From: Blastocladiella britannica
Taxonomy: Eukaryota; Blastocladiomycota; Blastocladiomycetes; Blastocladiales; Blastocladiaceae
Direction: 5' to 3'
NCBI GenBank assembly: GCA_025349905.2
Contig: MU624712.1
Location: 2,195-15,068, forward strand
Length of the DNA: 12,874 nucleotides
Under the pieces are notes generated by a model, which searched no databases, was not told the origin of the DNA, and saw nothing but the letters and a program-made list of their open reading frames with translations. Below, one piece after another: positions 1 through 7,079 of this stretch. Made by a program: the position numbers and the translations under genes. Position 1 is the stretch's first letter, and each line of letters opens with the position of its first letter.

Positions 1-44
1 CATTCATTGGGATCTCTGACAAATACCAACAAAAAAAAAAACAG

Positions 45-1117
45 CCATGCCGATAACAATGGGATGACGGGACCCATTCCGGCCACATTCAACCAGCTGT
101 CGCAGCTCAAGGAGCTTTGGCTGTACCAAAACAAGCTGACGGTACGTTTACCTGGCTCTTTTGCCGAGTAAAATGATGACTGAAATTGATCAACAGGAAC
201 TCCCGGACCTGAGCCGACTCTCGAACCTCCAGTCGCTTCTGGTGTACGAAAACACGCTCTCAGGTCGTATTCCCAGCCTGCCGAGTCCGAGGTATCCATT
301 TACTTCAATCATGTATGTGTTTTTGAGAGACTTACAAAAAAATAACAGTGCGAACTGCACCATCTCCTCCACTTCCGCCGCCGAAGCCAATAAATTCGAG
401 TGCTACGCGGGGACCACGTCCACGGGTCTGTGCTACAAGTCCATTTCCGCACTCTCCGTCTGCTCCAGTCCAGCACCCGTAACGCCTCCCGTGGACCCAA
501 ATGCCGACAGTTTCACCACTACGGACACCATCATTTTGATTGTGATGATTGTGCTGTCGATGCTGGCCGGGTACGGCGTGTCGGTGTGTTTCCGACGCCG
601 CAAAGAACGGTTCCAAGAGCGGCGGCGGAATCGGGCGGCGGCCAAAGAGGCGGCACGGGTGGCTGCTGCTGCTTCAACCGCGGCACCTGCCATGTCGACG
701 GTTCCTACCACCGCCGCCGCTGCTCCATTGGTGGTACGAGTGCCGCCACCCGCGTACACGAACGCATCACCTGCCCTCGCTCCTGTAACGACCACGACCA
801 CGACCACAACGATGGTGTCGGACCGCGATCTGGCCGCATTTGCGGACATGCCGGTGATGGTCGTGGCCGTTAAGGACGACGACGCACCAAATGCACCAGC
901 AACGGCTCCTTCACCAGCACGTCCGGCAGGGGCATTGGTAGCAGGGCAGCGCGCAGTGTCCATGGACTCGCTGCTGCTGGCGCCGTCGGCCGAGCGGCAA
1001 TCACCCGCGACGTTGGTTGGTGCTGATGTCAACGTTGGTGAGGTGGGCAGAGGCGATCAAGGTACCGCTGCGGACCAGGAACTGTTGTTGCCGTCGACGA
1101 TCGGGTCGCGGACCTAA
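45..1117 (+). CDS. LRR single-pass membrane protein, 3' part (5' end outside window)
   Basis: The visible exons are 45-141, 197-291 and 349-1117, with introns 142-196 and 292-348. A further intron ends at 44 (cag) and begins upstream of the window. The joined frame gives 319 residues. It opens in a plant-type LRR (HADNNGMTGPIPATFNQL), followed by a second repeat ending in RIPSLPSPR. Next come a juxtamembrane region with four cysteines (NCT, FECY, GLCYK, LSVC), a hydrophobic span (about TIILIVMIVLSMLAGYGVSV) and a basic stop-transfer (RRRKERF). The long Ala/Thr/Pro-rich tail carries PPAY at 746-757 and DQELLL at 1073-1090. There is no kinase domain, so this is a receptor-like protein or surface adhesion/recognition molecule of unknown ligand. 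All three intron positions match those of the paralogue immediately downstream. The family call is firm; the biological role is not known. Confidence 0.85.
142..348 (+). other. two short spliceosomal introns of the first LRR gene (142-196, 292-348)
   Basis: The donors are gtacgt at 142 and gtatcc at 292, and the acceptors are caacag ending at 196 and aataacag ending at 348. Removing them keeps one LRR frame through ...NKLT/ELPDLSRL... and ...LPSPR/S-ANCT.... Exon 141 ends in phase 0 and exon 291 in phase 2. The downstream paralogue has introns at exactly the same codons, which independently supports both. Confidence 0.88.
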
Positions 1118-1303
1118 TCATAAATGCAATAGAAGTGATTTGGGATTTAGAGCGGTGAGATTACCGCTTTGCTTCCTTTCCAGTTGGCGCTGACCTGGAA
1201 ACTCCCTGGTTCGGTCGTCGACGGTGGGACCGCAAACTCTTGCCTTCATTCTCTCTCTCTTTCCCCCTCATCTCCCCACCATTACAATAAAATTGCCAAA
1301 AGA
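1118..1303 (+). promoter_or_regulatory. 186-bp spacer: 3' end of LRR gene 1 and promoter/5' UTR of LRR gene 2
   Basis: This is all the space between the stop of the first LRR gene and the first in-frame ATG of the second. It contains a pyrimidine-rich stretch at about 1247-1281 (cattctctctctctttcccc), of the kind often found just upstream of fungal transcription starts, followed by an A-rich leader before ATG 1304. The only other ATG, at about 1125, is closed at once by TAG. No TATA box or canonical AATAAA is evident. The motif assignment is inference. Confidence 0.4.
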
Positions 1304-3089
1304 ATGGCAGCTACCGCGGATTGCGCTATCGTCAGCAAGTTCTCGTTCACGGCCACCGCCGCGATACCCGCCGTCGCCGGCAATGCCGCCGACTGCTGCT
1401 CGTGGCCCGTGGTCACTTGTGGAGGCGGCCGAGTCATTAGCTTGTACGCTACGATTCCGTGAATACTCACACCGACAAGGCAATTGACCGATATAAAAAC
1501 GCAGAATGCTGGACAGTGGGAAAGTGCAGAACGCCATCCCGGCCGATATTGGGAAACTGTCGGGCCTGGTGGAACTGATTGCGCTGAATTCTGGGCTCAC
1601 GGGCGAGGTTCCTGATTTGAGTGGGCTGACGAGCCTCGAGGCCATGTGCGTCCTTTTTTATTTCTTGGAAATGCAGTGTCCTGACTTGTATTCTATTTTA
1701 AACGACAGTAATCTTTGTACCTATACTTTTCACGACATCCGCTGGGAGGAGTGGATGCTAACCATTGAAATAACGACAGCCAACAATCGACTTACGGGAT
1801 ACTTTCCGTCCGGACTCACCAAGCTTCCCAAGCTGCGAGAACTCCTTATTGTACTTGTTCCCATCCTTTTTCTTGTTGGATCTTTCACACTCACGCACCG
1901 CATGTAATACAGTACTCGAACCAGCTGACGGGCACATTGCCAACCGACTTTGATCAATTGAGAGGGACCCTCATGATCCTCAACGTTGGAGACAACAAGT
2001 TATCGGGCCCCTTGCCGTCATCCATTGGCAGTTTGTCGAAACTGACGTCCTTGTACGATTGCTTCACTTTTTTTTCTGAATGATTTGTGTTTGATTGAAA
2101 TGGTTTGAATAGGCACGCCGACGCAAATGCATTCACGGGCCCGATTCCAACCACATTCAACCAGCTCACGCAGGTGCAGGATATGTGGTTGTTCCAAAAC
2201 AAGTTGACCGTACGTCCACGATTCATTCGATTTTGGTGGAGGATCAGTCTCGTAACTCATTTTTCATGGGGGCTCTAGGAACTCCCGGACTTGACCCGGC
2301 TCACCAACTTGCAATCGCTCATGGTCTACGGCAATCCGCTCACGGGCCGCGTACCCAATTTGCCCAGCCCGAGGTATACCCATTTTCAATTCGTTCATTT
2401 TGAACTATGAGACTGATCTAACCCACATGTTCGTAAAAAATAGCGGCAACTGCACGATCATGTCGTCCTCATCAGGCACCGCCGACGCCACCAAGTTCGA
2501 ATGCTACGCGGGAACCACGACCACGGGTCTCTGCTACAAGTCCATTTCCACGTTACCGGTATGCACGACCCCCGCGCAGCCCGTAAAGCCCAACCCGACG
2601 CCCGGACCCGATCCAGAGACGTCGTCGTTCACGGTGACGGATATCATTATTTTGATCGTGTGCATTGGCGTGCTCATGTTTGCCGGGTACGGCGTGTCGG
2701 TGTTTATTCGGCGGCGCAAGTTTGGTCGCCAACAACAGGAGAAGGAGGTGGTGCCGGTGGTCGTTGCGTCGTCATCGCCACCACCGCCGCCGATGGGGCC
2801 AACCGTTGCGGCAGGAGCAGTTGGGCATCCACCACCGCCGGCGTACGTGACGCATGCGAGCGCGGGGGCAGGAGTAGTCAGCGGGTTCCCGAAACCCGAG
2901 GCCGAGTCCATGTCGCGGTACTTGCCAACCCCTGCCGCCACTGGAGTATACTACGCTGCCGGGCCGTCGTCGTCGGGTTCAATGGTACTGCCGCACCACC
3001 CAACAACAATGGCAGCGGCTCCAGCGACCATCGCTGATCAGGACGTTGATTTGGCCGACGACGAGTTGCTGTTGCCTGGACAACGGTAA
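1304..3089 (+). CDS. LRR single-pass membrane protein, tandem paralogue, 8 exons
   Basis: The exons are 1304-1458, 1505-1645, 1709-1716, 1780-1850, 1913-2052, 2113-2209, 2279-2373 and 2444-3089. They total 1353 nt and encode 450 aa with every phase matching. Residues about 30-47 form an LRR N-terminal cap (ADCCSWPVVTCGGGRVISL). Canonical LRRs follow, including LVELIALNSGLTGEVP, LEAINLSNNRLTGYFP, LRELLIYSNQLTGTLP and LNVGDNKLSGPLP. Then come the four-cysteine juxtamembrane region (residues 239-276), a membrane span (about 303-324), RRRK, and a Pro/Ala-rich tail with PPAY (367-370) and DDELLL near the C terminus. There is no kinase domain. Only the ATG at 1304 fits as start, and it gives no convincing signal peptide even though the topology demands an extracellular LRR domain; the true 5' end may be lost or mis-modelled. 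The architecture suggests a cell-surface recognition protein of unknown ligand. Confidence 0.82.
1709..1716 (+). other. 8-nt microexon (TAATCTTT) of the second LRR gene
   Basis: The flanking introns are 1646-1708 (gtgcgt...gacag) and 1717-1779 (gtacct...gacag), both 63 nt. Exon 1505-1645 ends in phase 2 (AT) and exon 1780-1850 begins with the last two bases of a codon (CC), so they cannot be joined directly in frame. Inserting the eight bases gives AT-T AAT CTT T-CC. This restores a textbook 24-residue repeat, LEAINLSNNRLTGYFP, with Leu/Ile and Asn at the consensus positions. The upstream branch-like sequence gctaacc lies in the second intron. The evidence is phase plus LRR consensus only; no transcript was available. 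Confidence 0.7.
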
Positions 3090-3121
3090 GACAGATCAAG
3101 AGCAATGTTGCAAAACTAGAA

Positions 3122-3132
3122 AATAAAATAAA
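3122..3132 (+). terminator. overlapping AATAAA poly(A) signals of the second LRR gene
   Basis: Two overlapping AATAAA hexamers (3122-3127 and 3127-3132) lie 33-43 nt after the stop at 3089. Only 100 bp separate this stop from that of the convergent methyltransferase gene (3190), so the two 3' UTRs probably overlap. Confidence 0.5.
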
Positions 3133-3189
3133 AAAAGAGTATGTGCATATATTATTGTGAGGGGTCATTTAAAGCAATAATGGATCTAA

Positions 3190-4968
3190 TTACGCGTCCA
3201 CGTCCGCGGGCACAAACGCCAACGATCCCTCGGCGTAAGGGCCGTCCAAGAACGCCTCGCACCCTTCGCGCGTGAGCACGATCTGGTACAAGTCAATCAC
3301 GCGGGCCGCAAATCCGGCCGTGCAGTAGTCGAAGTAGTACAGGAACTTGCGGAAGAACTGGTCGGTTCCGATCTCAGTGCGCCGCTTCACGCCCTCGATC
3401 TCGGCCACGCTCGTGTACGCCTTGTCGGATGCTTGAAACACACCGCCCGATGCCGACGACGCCGCGGTGACGTTGGGTGCGACCGGCGCTTCCTCGTGTC
3501 CACTATCTTCGCCCTCGTCGCTGTCAGTGCCGCCGCCGGCCACGGCCGCGCGCTTCACCGTCGGGTACGCCTTGACGAACCGCGCGCGCCACGCCTGCAA
3601 CGTGCGCGCGTAGTGCGGCGCGTACGATTTCGCGTGCGTAATCGTGAGTTGCCCCTCGGACGCGGTTTCCACCGCGCTCGCGATCTGCGAAATGCTCGGC
3701 AGGAAGCCCCCCGGGAAAATGTACTTTTGAATAAAGTCGCACGATTTGGCGTAGGACGCGGCGCGGGCTTCGGGCATCGTGATCGCTTGCAGCACCATGA
3801 TCCCGTGCGTCGGGTGCATCATCGTGTGGCAGATCCGGAAGTACTCGGTCAGGAACTCGCGGCCCACGGCCTCGATCATTTCCACGCTGACGATCGCGTC
3901 AAAGTGGCCGGCGGGGAAGCGATCGGGGAGGTTGCGGTAGTCGCAGAGCAGGACCTGTTAATTTTTTTTATTTTTGCAGTTAATATCAAGCATGCCTGTA
4001 GAGTAAAAATGGATGAAGTACCTGAACCCGACCCTTGGGAATGTACCCTTCGTTCTCAGCGCGACGCACGCGCGCCTCGGCCAACACTTTTTGCTCGACG
4101 CTCAACGTAATGGTCACCACGTTGCACCCGCCCGACTGCCGCACCGCCTCGACCGCCAGCCCACCCCACCCCGATCCGATTTCCAGCAGCTTGGAGTTGG
4201 GGTTGAGCTGAGCTTTGGCCACGACGGTCGAGATCTTGCGCAACTGCGCGTCCTCGAGCGAGTCGGACCGCAGGTTGTTCCAGTCCCACAGCGCACAGCT
4301 GTACTGCATGCGCGGGTCCAGGAACGCGGCAAACATGTCGTTGGACAGGTCGTAGTGGGCCGAAATATTGGACAGCGCGGTCTTGACAGTGTTGGCCAAC
4401 CGGGAGTGCGAGAGGTAGTCGAACTGGGTCATGGCCCAGGACGTGAAGGAGGCCGGGTCGGATAGGTACGGCTTATTCTTGGCCATGATCTTTGTTGAGT
4501 TTTATGTGAGTTTTTTTTGGGTCGGATCGCGCGTGTGCATTTGATATATGATGAGCGCGTACCAGCAAGAACGCGGCCATGTCGTCCGCTTCCACCTCGC
4601 CGGCCATGTACGCCTCGGCGAATCCCTGCATTACCAAGCTCGCGATCAGTTTCGATGCAAAAAAAAAAAAAAAAACAACGAAAACATACCATATCCCCAC
4701 CAACCACCAACCGCGCCCACAGTCCCTCGTCCAAAACGCGCAACGTCGCCGTCAAGTCCATGTACACCGACGCGTCGTCGGGTTTGGGCGGCGCAAACGG
4801 CGACCTCGCGCCAAACTCGAACGTGGCATTGCCGTCGTACTCGAGCACCACGGTGAGAGTGCCGATGCGCAGCGATTCGAGCAGGCCCAAAAACACGCGT
4901 TTTCCGAACGAGGGGACCGGGTTGAGCGAGGACAGCGACGAGGTGAGCGAAGAGATGAGCGACGCCAT
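3190..4968 (-). CDS. cyclopropane-fatty-acid synthase-type SAM methyltransferase
   Basis: Exons on the minus strand are 4968-4690, 4625-4563, 4489-4022 and 3954-3190. They total 1575 nt and encode 524 aa, all joined in phase 0. The family adds a methylene group from S-adenosylmethionine across a double bond of a lipid-bound unsaturated acyl chain. Recognisable blocks in order are MGFAEAYMAGEVEADD (about 93-108), AHYDLSNDMF (158-167), YSCAL with Cys179 at the position of the conserved family cysteine, LLEIGSGWGG (SAM motif I, 215-224), VEMIEAVG with Glu298, QAITMP (about 326-331), FIQKYIFPGG (344-353), HYARTLQAW (384-392), and a C-terminal YYFDYCTAGFAAR. An unusual acidic, low-complexity insert (about residues 406-460) interrupts the C-terminal domain. 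There is no membrane span and no fused amine-oxidase domain. It is divergent with a related methyltransferase at 5493. A mycolic-acid-type or other C-methyltransferase activity cannot be excluded from sequence alone. Confidence 0.9.
4659..4675 (+). repeat. A17 homopolymer inside the first intron of the CFA-synthase gene
   Basis: Seventeen consecutive A residues on the plus strand lie inside intron 4689-4626 (64 nt), so the sense strand carries a T17 run between the gtatgt donor and the gtaatgcag acceptor. It resembles a polypyrimidine tract but is unusually close to the donor. Length variation between isolates or sequencing error is likely at such a run. Confidence 0.9.
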
Positions 4969-5180
4969 TTTTTATTAAAGTAAAGTGAGATCTGGAATGC
5001 GAAATATGCAATGTTGGAATGGGAAGTGCGGCAGGGGTGAAGGATCTGCGGGAGATATGTATACTATTTTCTTTGTCGCGCGCGATGCGATTGGTGGGGA
5101 AGAAAATATTTTTTTACACAAGCAAATTAGCAAATGCACAATGGGAGGAATCGGACGCAAGACGGAAGGGAAATTTTGAG

Positions 5181-5276
5181 GCCGAGGATCGCTTCGGCAA
5201 AGTGGAAAGTGATAAGGGTAAGCAGTGGTACAAATCATTAGTGAGGTTCGATCCACTGCAGTGCCTCTAGTTTTTT
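5181..5276 (+). ncRNA. speculative RNA-polymerase-III-type transcript (A box, B box, T6)
   Basis: CGGCAAAGTGG at 5195-5205 matches the A-box consensus TGGCNNAGTGG except at the first base. GGTTCGATCC at 5245-5254 resembles the B box GGTTCGANTCC but lacks one base. A T6 run at 5271-5276 could end transcription. The stretch can form a hairpin 5181-5198 (GCCGA/TCGGC) and a 7-bp perfect stem GCAGTGG/CCACTGC (5222-5228 with 5253-5259). It does not fold as a tRNA: acceptor, D and T stems fail to pair. It could be a degenerate tRNA relic, an unknown small RNA or chance. Confidence 0.2.
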
Positions 5277-5277
5277 G

Positions 5278-5293
5278 TGGCTCGATCGAGCCA
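5278..5293. repeat. 16-bp perfect palindrome TGGCTCGATCGAGCCA
   Basis: The sequence equals its own reverse complement over 16 bases. It lies between the two divergent methyltransferase genes, right after the T6 run. As DNA it could bind a dimeric regulator; as RNA it would form a GGCTC/GAGCC hairpin with a GATC loop. Function is unknown. Confidence 0.85.
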
Positions 5294-5492
5294 ACTCTTG
5301 ATCGCAAGCGCTTCTCTCCCTCCATTCACGCGTGTATTTTCTTACATCTTGCCCTTTCATACGCGTTTTGAATAACGTAACCGAGAAAAAGTCAAGTCTC
5401 GTTGGCACTTTGGTGCATTCAAGTATCCGACGCGTCGTCTCTCATTCAAACCGCTTTGGCCAACACAAAACCCAAAAAAAAAACAAAAAAAG

Positions 5493-6924
5493 ATGACGGC
5501 CCCAAGCACCTTCAAGTACACGCGTCCCGAGGCCCACCAAGCCTCCACTACTACATCGTACTCCCCGTTGTCCCTGGCCTACACGGCTCTCTCGACCACC
5601 GATCACGCCGCTTCGCTGCTCCTCGGCCGCCCGCTCCTCGGCCTCACTGGCAACGCCACGACTTCCTCGGCGCGTGCCCCCATTGAAGAAAAGGTATCGG
5701 CGGCCCCCTCGTCGGTCCTCGAGTCCATCCAGGAATGGGCGATCGACGCGGGGTGGTACACTGACGCGGCGCTGCGCACGGGTGTTCGCGCACTGCTGCG
5801 CAAGCGGCTGACAGATCTGAGAGCCGAGTACGCGGCCGACGATGTGGAGCGGTGCAATGAGCGCAAGCAGGCGTTTGCCGAGGCGTTGCGTGGGTTGAAA
5901 CAAATGGCCATTTTGACCAAGGAAGCCAACGACCAGCATTACGAGGTTGCCACGGGTTTCTTTGAGTATTTATGCCTTTTTTTCTTCTTCTATGATCCGG
6001 TGCATGTTACTGATAAAATGGTAATAAAAAAAAAGACACTGCCTAGGCCCGCACCTCAAGTACTCGTGCTGCCTGTACCCAACGGGCAACGAGACGCTGG
6101 CCGAAGCCGAGCGCGCGATGCTCGAGCTGTACTGCGAGCGGGCCGAGCTGGTCGACGGCATGTCGATTGTTGAGCTCGGGTGCGGATGGGGATCGCTGTC
6201 GCTGTTCCTGGCCGCCAAGTACCCGCGGTCCACGATCACCGCCATCTCCAACTCGCACTCGCAAAAGGCGCACATTGACGCCAAGGCCCGCGAACGCGGG
6301 ATCAAGAACTTGACCATCGTCACCGCCGATATCAACGTGTGGGCGCCCGAGTCGCGGTTGGTTGGGAACGTGGACCGTGTCGTGAGTATTGAGATGTTTG
6401 AGCACTTGAAGGTACATATTTATCCATTAAGTGAGACGTTCACTTTATACTGATAACGTAAAAATAAAAAAAAACAGAACTACGACCGGATCTTCTCGCT
6501 GATCCACTCGCTCCTCCGCTCGGGAACCGGCAAGTGCTTTGTCCACATCTTCGTGCACAAGTCCCTCCCTTACCACTTCCAGACCAACGACGACCAGTCG
6601 TGGATGGCCCGGTACTTTTTCTCGGGCGGAACCATGCCGTCGTTTGACTTGTTCCCTTCCTACTTCCAGCGCCAACTGTCGGTCGACCGCACCTGGGCAG
6701 TCAACGGCACGCATTACGCCAAGACGTCGCGGCACTGGTTGGAGAACATGGACGCGCGTAAAGCCGAGTGCATGCCGTACCTCGAGCAGTGCTATGGCAA
6801 AGACGATGCGGTGAAATGGTGGAACCGGTGGCGCGTGTTTTACATTGCGGTCGAGGAACTGTTTGCGTACGGCGGCGGGGATGAGTGGTTTGTCGGGCAT
6901 TACTTGATGTCCAAGAAGCAGTAA
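5493..6924 (+). CDS. coclaurine N-methyltransferase-like SAM methyltransferase (CFA-synthase superfamily)
   Basis: Exons are 5493-5965, 6036-6411 and 6478-6924, totalling 1296 nt and 431 aa. After a variable N-terminal region (about 1-130) come HYEVATGFFEHCLGPHLKYS then CC (about 149-170), IVELGCGWGSLSLFL (SAM motif I, about 202-216), SNSHSQKAHI, SIEMFEHLKNYD (275-286), FFSGGTMPS, WAVNGTHYAKTSRHWLENMD, and the C-terminal WWNRWRVFYIAVEELFAYGGG. These blocks match the eukaryotic family that includes plant coclaurine N-methyltransferase, and the EMFEH segment retains the Glu...Glu-His group implicated in catalysis there. The physiological substrate in fungi or protists is not known; benzylisoquinoline alkaloids are unlikely, and an amine or lipid substrate is only a guess. 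The first intron must end at the AAG at 6033-6035 to keep the family alignment without a gap. Start ATG 5493 has an A-rich leader. It is divergent from the related gene at 4968. Confidence 0.88.
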
Positions 6925-7079
6925 ATACAGTATATATATACATTTTCCATTTTTTTCAGCAAGATCCATGCAAGGGCCATGCAAAGGAAGAGGAGTGTCG
7001 CTTACCTCCAAATTGCCTGTCCACAGTGGATCTGTCAACCTGCACCAAATCAAAAGCTATGATCCAATAGAGCGTTACA
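6925..7079. other. 155-bp convergent intergenic region
   Basis: It lies between the stops of the plus-strand methyltransferase (6924) and the minus-strand Abitram-like gene (7080). It contains an alternating TA stretch (about 6930-6940), a T-run and an imperfect direct repeat CCATGCAAGGG/CCATGCAAAGG at about 6966-6987. No gene or clear AATAAA is seen; 3' UTRs from both sides probably occupy it. Confidence 0.5.

Larger units (their letters stand above)
4969..5492. promoter_or_regulatory. 524-bp divergent (possibly bidirectional) promoter between two methyltransferase genes
   Basis: The start codons of the CFA-synthase gene (minus, 4968) and the coclaurine-N-methyltransferase-like gene (plus, 5493) face away from each other across this region. 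Visible elements are an ATTGG/CCAAT box at 5090-5094, a 16-bp palindrome at 5278-5293, A-box- and B-box-like sequences with a T6 run (5195-5276), and ACGCGT at 5328-5333, 5361-5366 and 5430-5435. An A-rich leader runs into ATG 5493. The ACGCGT hexamer is also common in coding DNA of this window, so its presence here is weak evidence for an MBF-type site. No convincing protein-coding ORF occurs in the region. Confidence 0.55.

Noticed and set aside
1169..1303. Extending the second LRR protein upstream of 1304
   Set aside because: The frame is open but contains no ATG before 1304 (it begins at TTG), and the added residues do not look like a signal peptide. The stretch includes a pyrimidine-rich promoter-like run.
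3433..4978. Plus-strand open frames overlapping the CFA-synthase gene
   Set aside because: Arg/His/Ala-rich shadow translations of GC-rich antisense sequence; no family motif, while the minus strand matches a known enzyme throughout.
4985..5270. Short plus-strand open frames (64-83 codons) in the divergent promoter
   Set aside because: No homology-like motif, composition unlike the genes here, and position between two start codons; more likely promoter DNA.
5181..5276. tRNA or U4 snRNA at the A/B-box-like region
   Set aside because: Acceptor, D and T stems do not pair as a tRNA. A loose resemblance to the U4 5' stem-loop (AGTGAGG...) lacks the GA/AG kink-turn and any U6-complementary segment. 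Kept only as a low-confidence ncRNA.
5328..5435. Three ACGCGT (MCB-type) sites as evidence of cell-cycle control
   Set aside because: The same hexamer recurs often in coding DNA of this window (for example 5520-5525, and around 3192, 7795 and 8463), so clustering here is weak evidence.
5493..6924. Alkaloid biosynthesis as the role of the coclaurine-N-methyltransferase-like gene
   Set aside because: The family name comes from plant enzymes; homologues occur in many organisms without these alkaloids, and nothing else in the window suggests that pathway.
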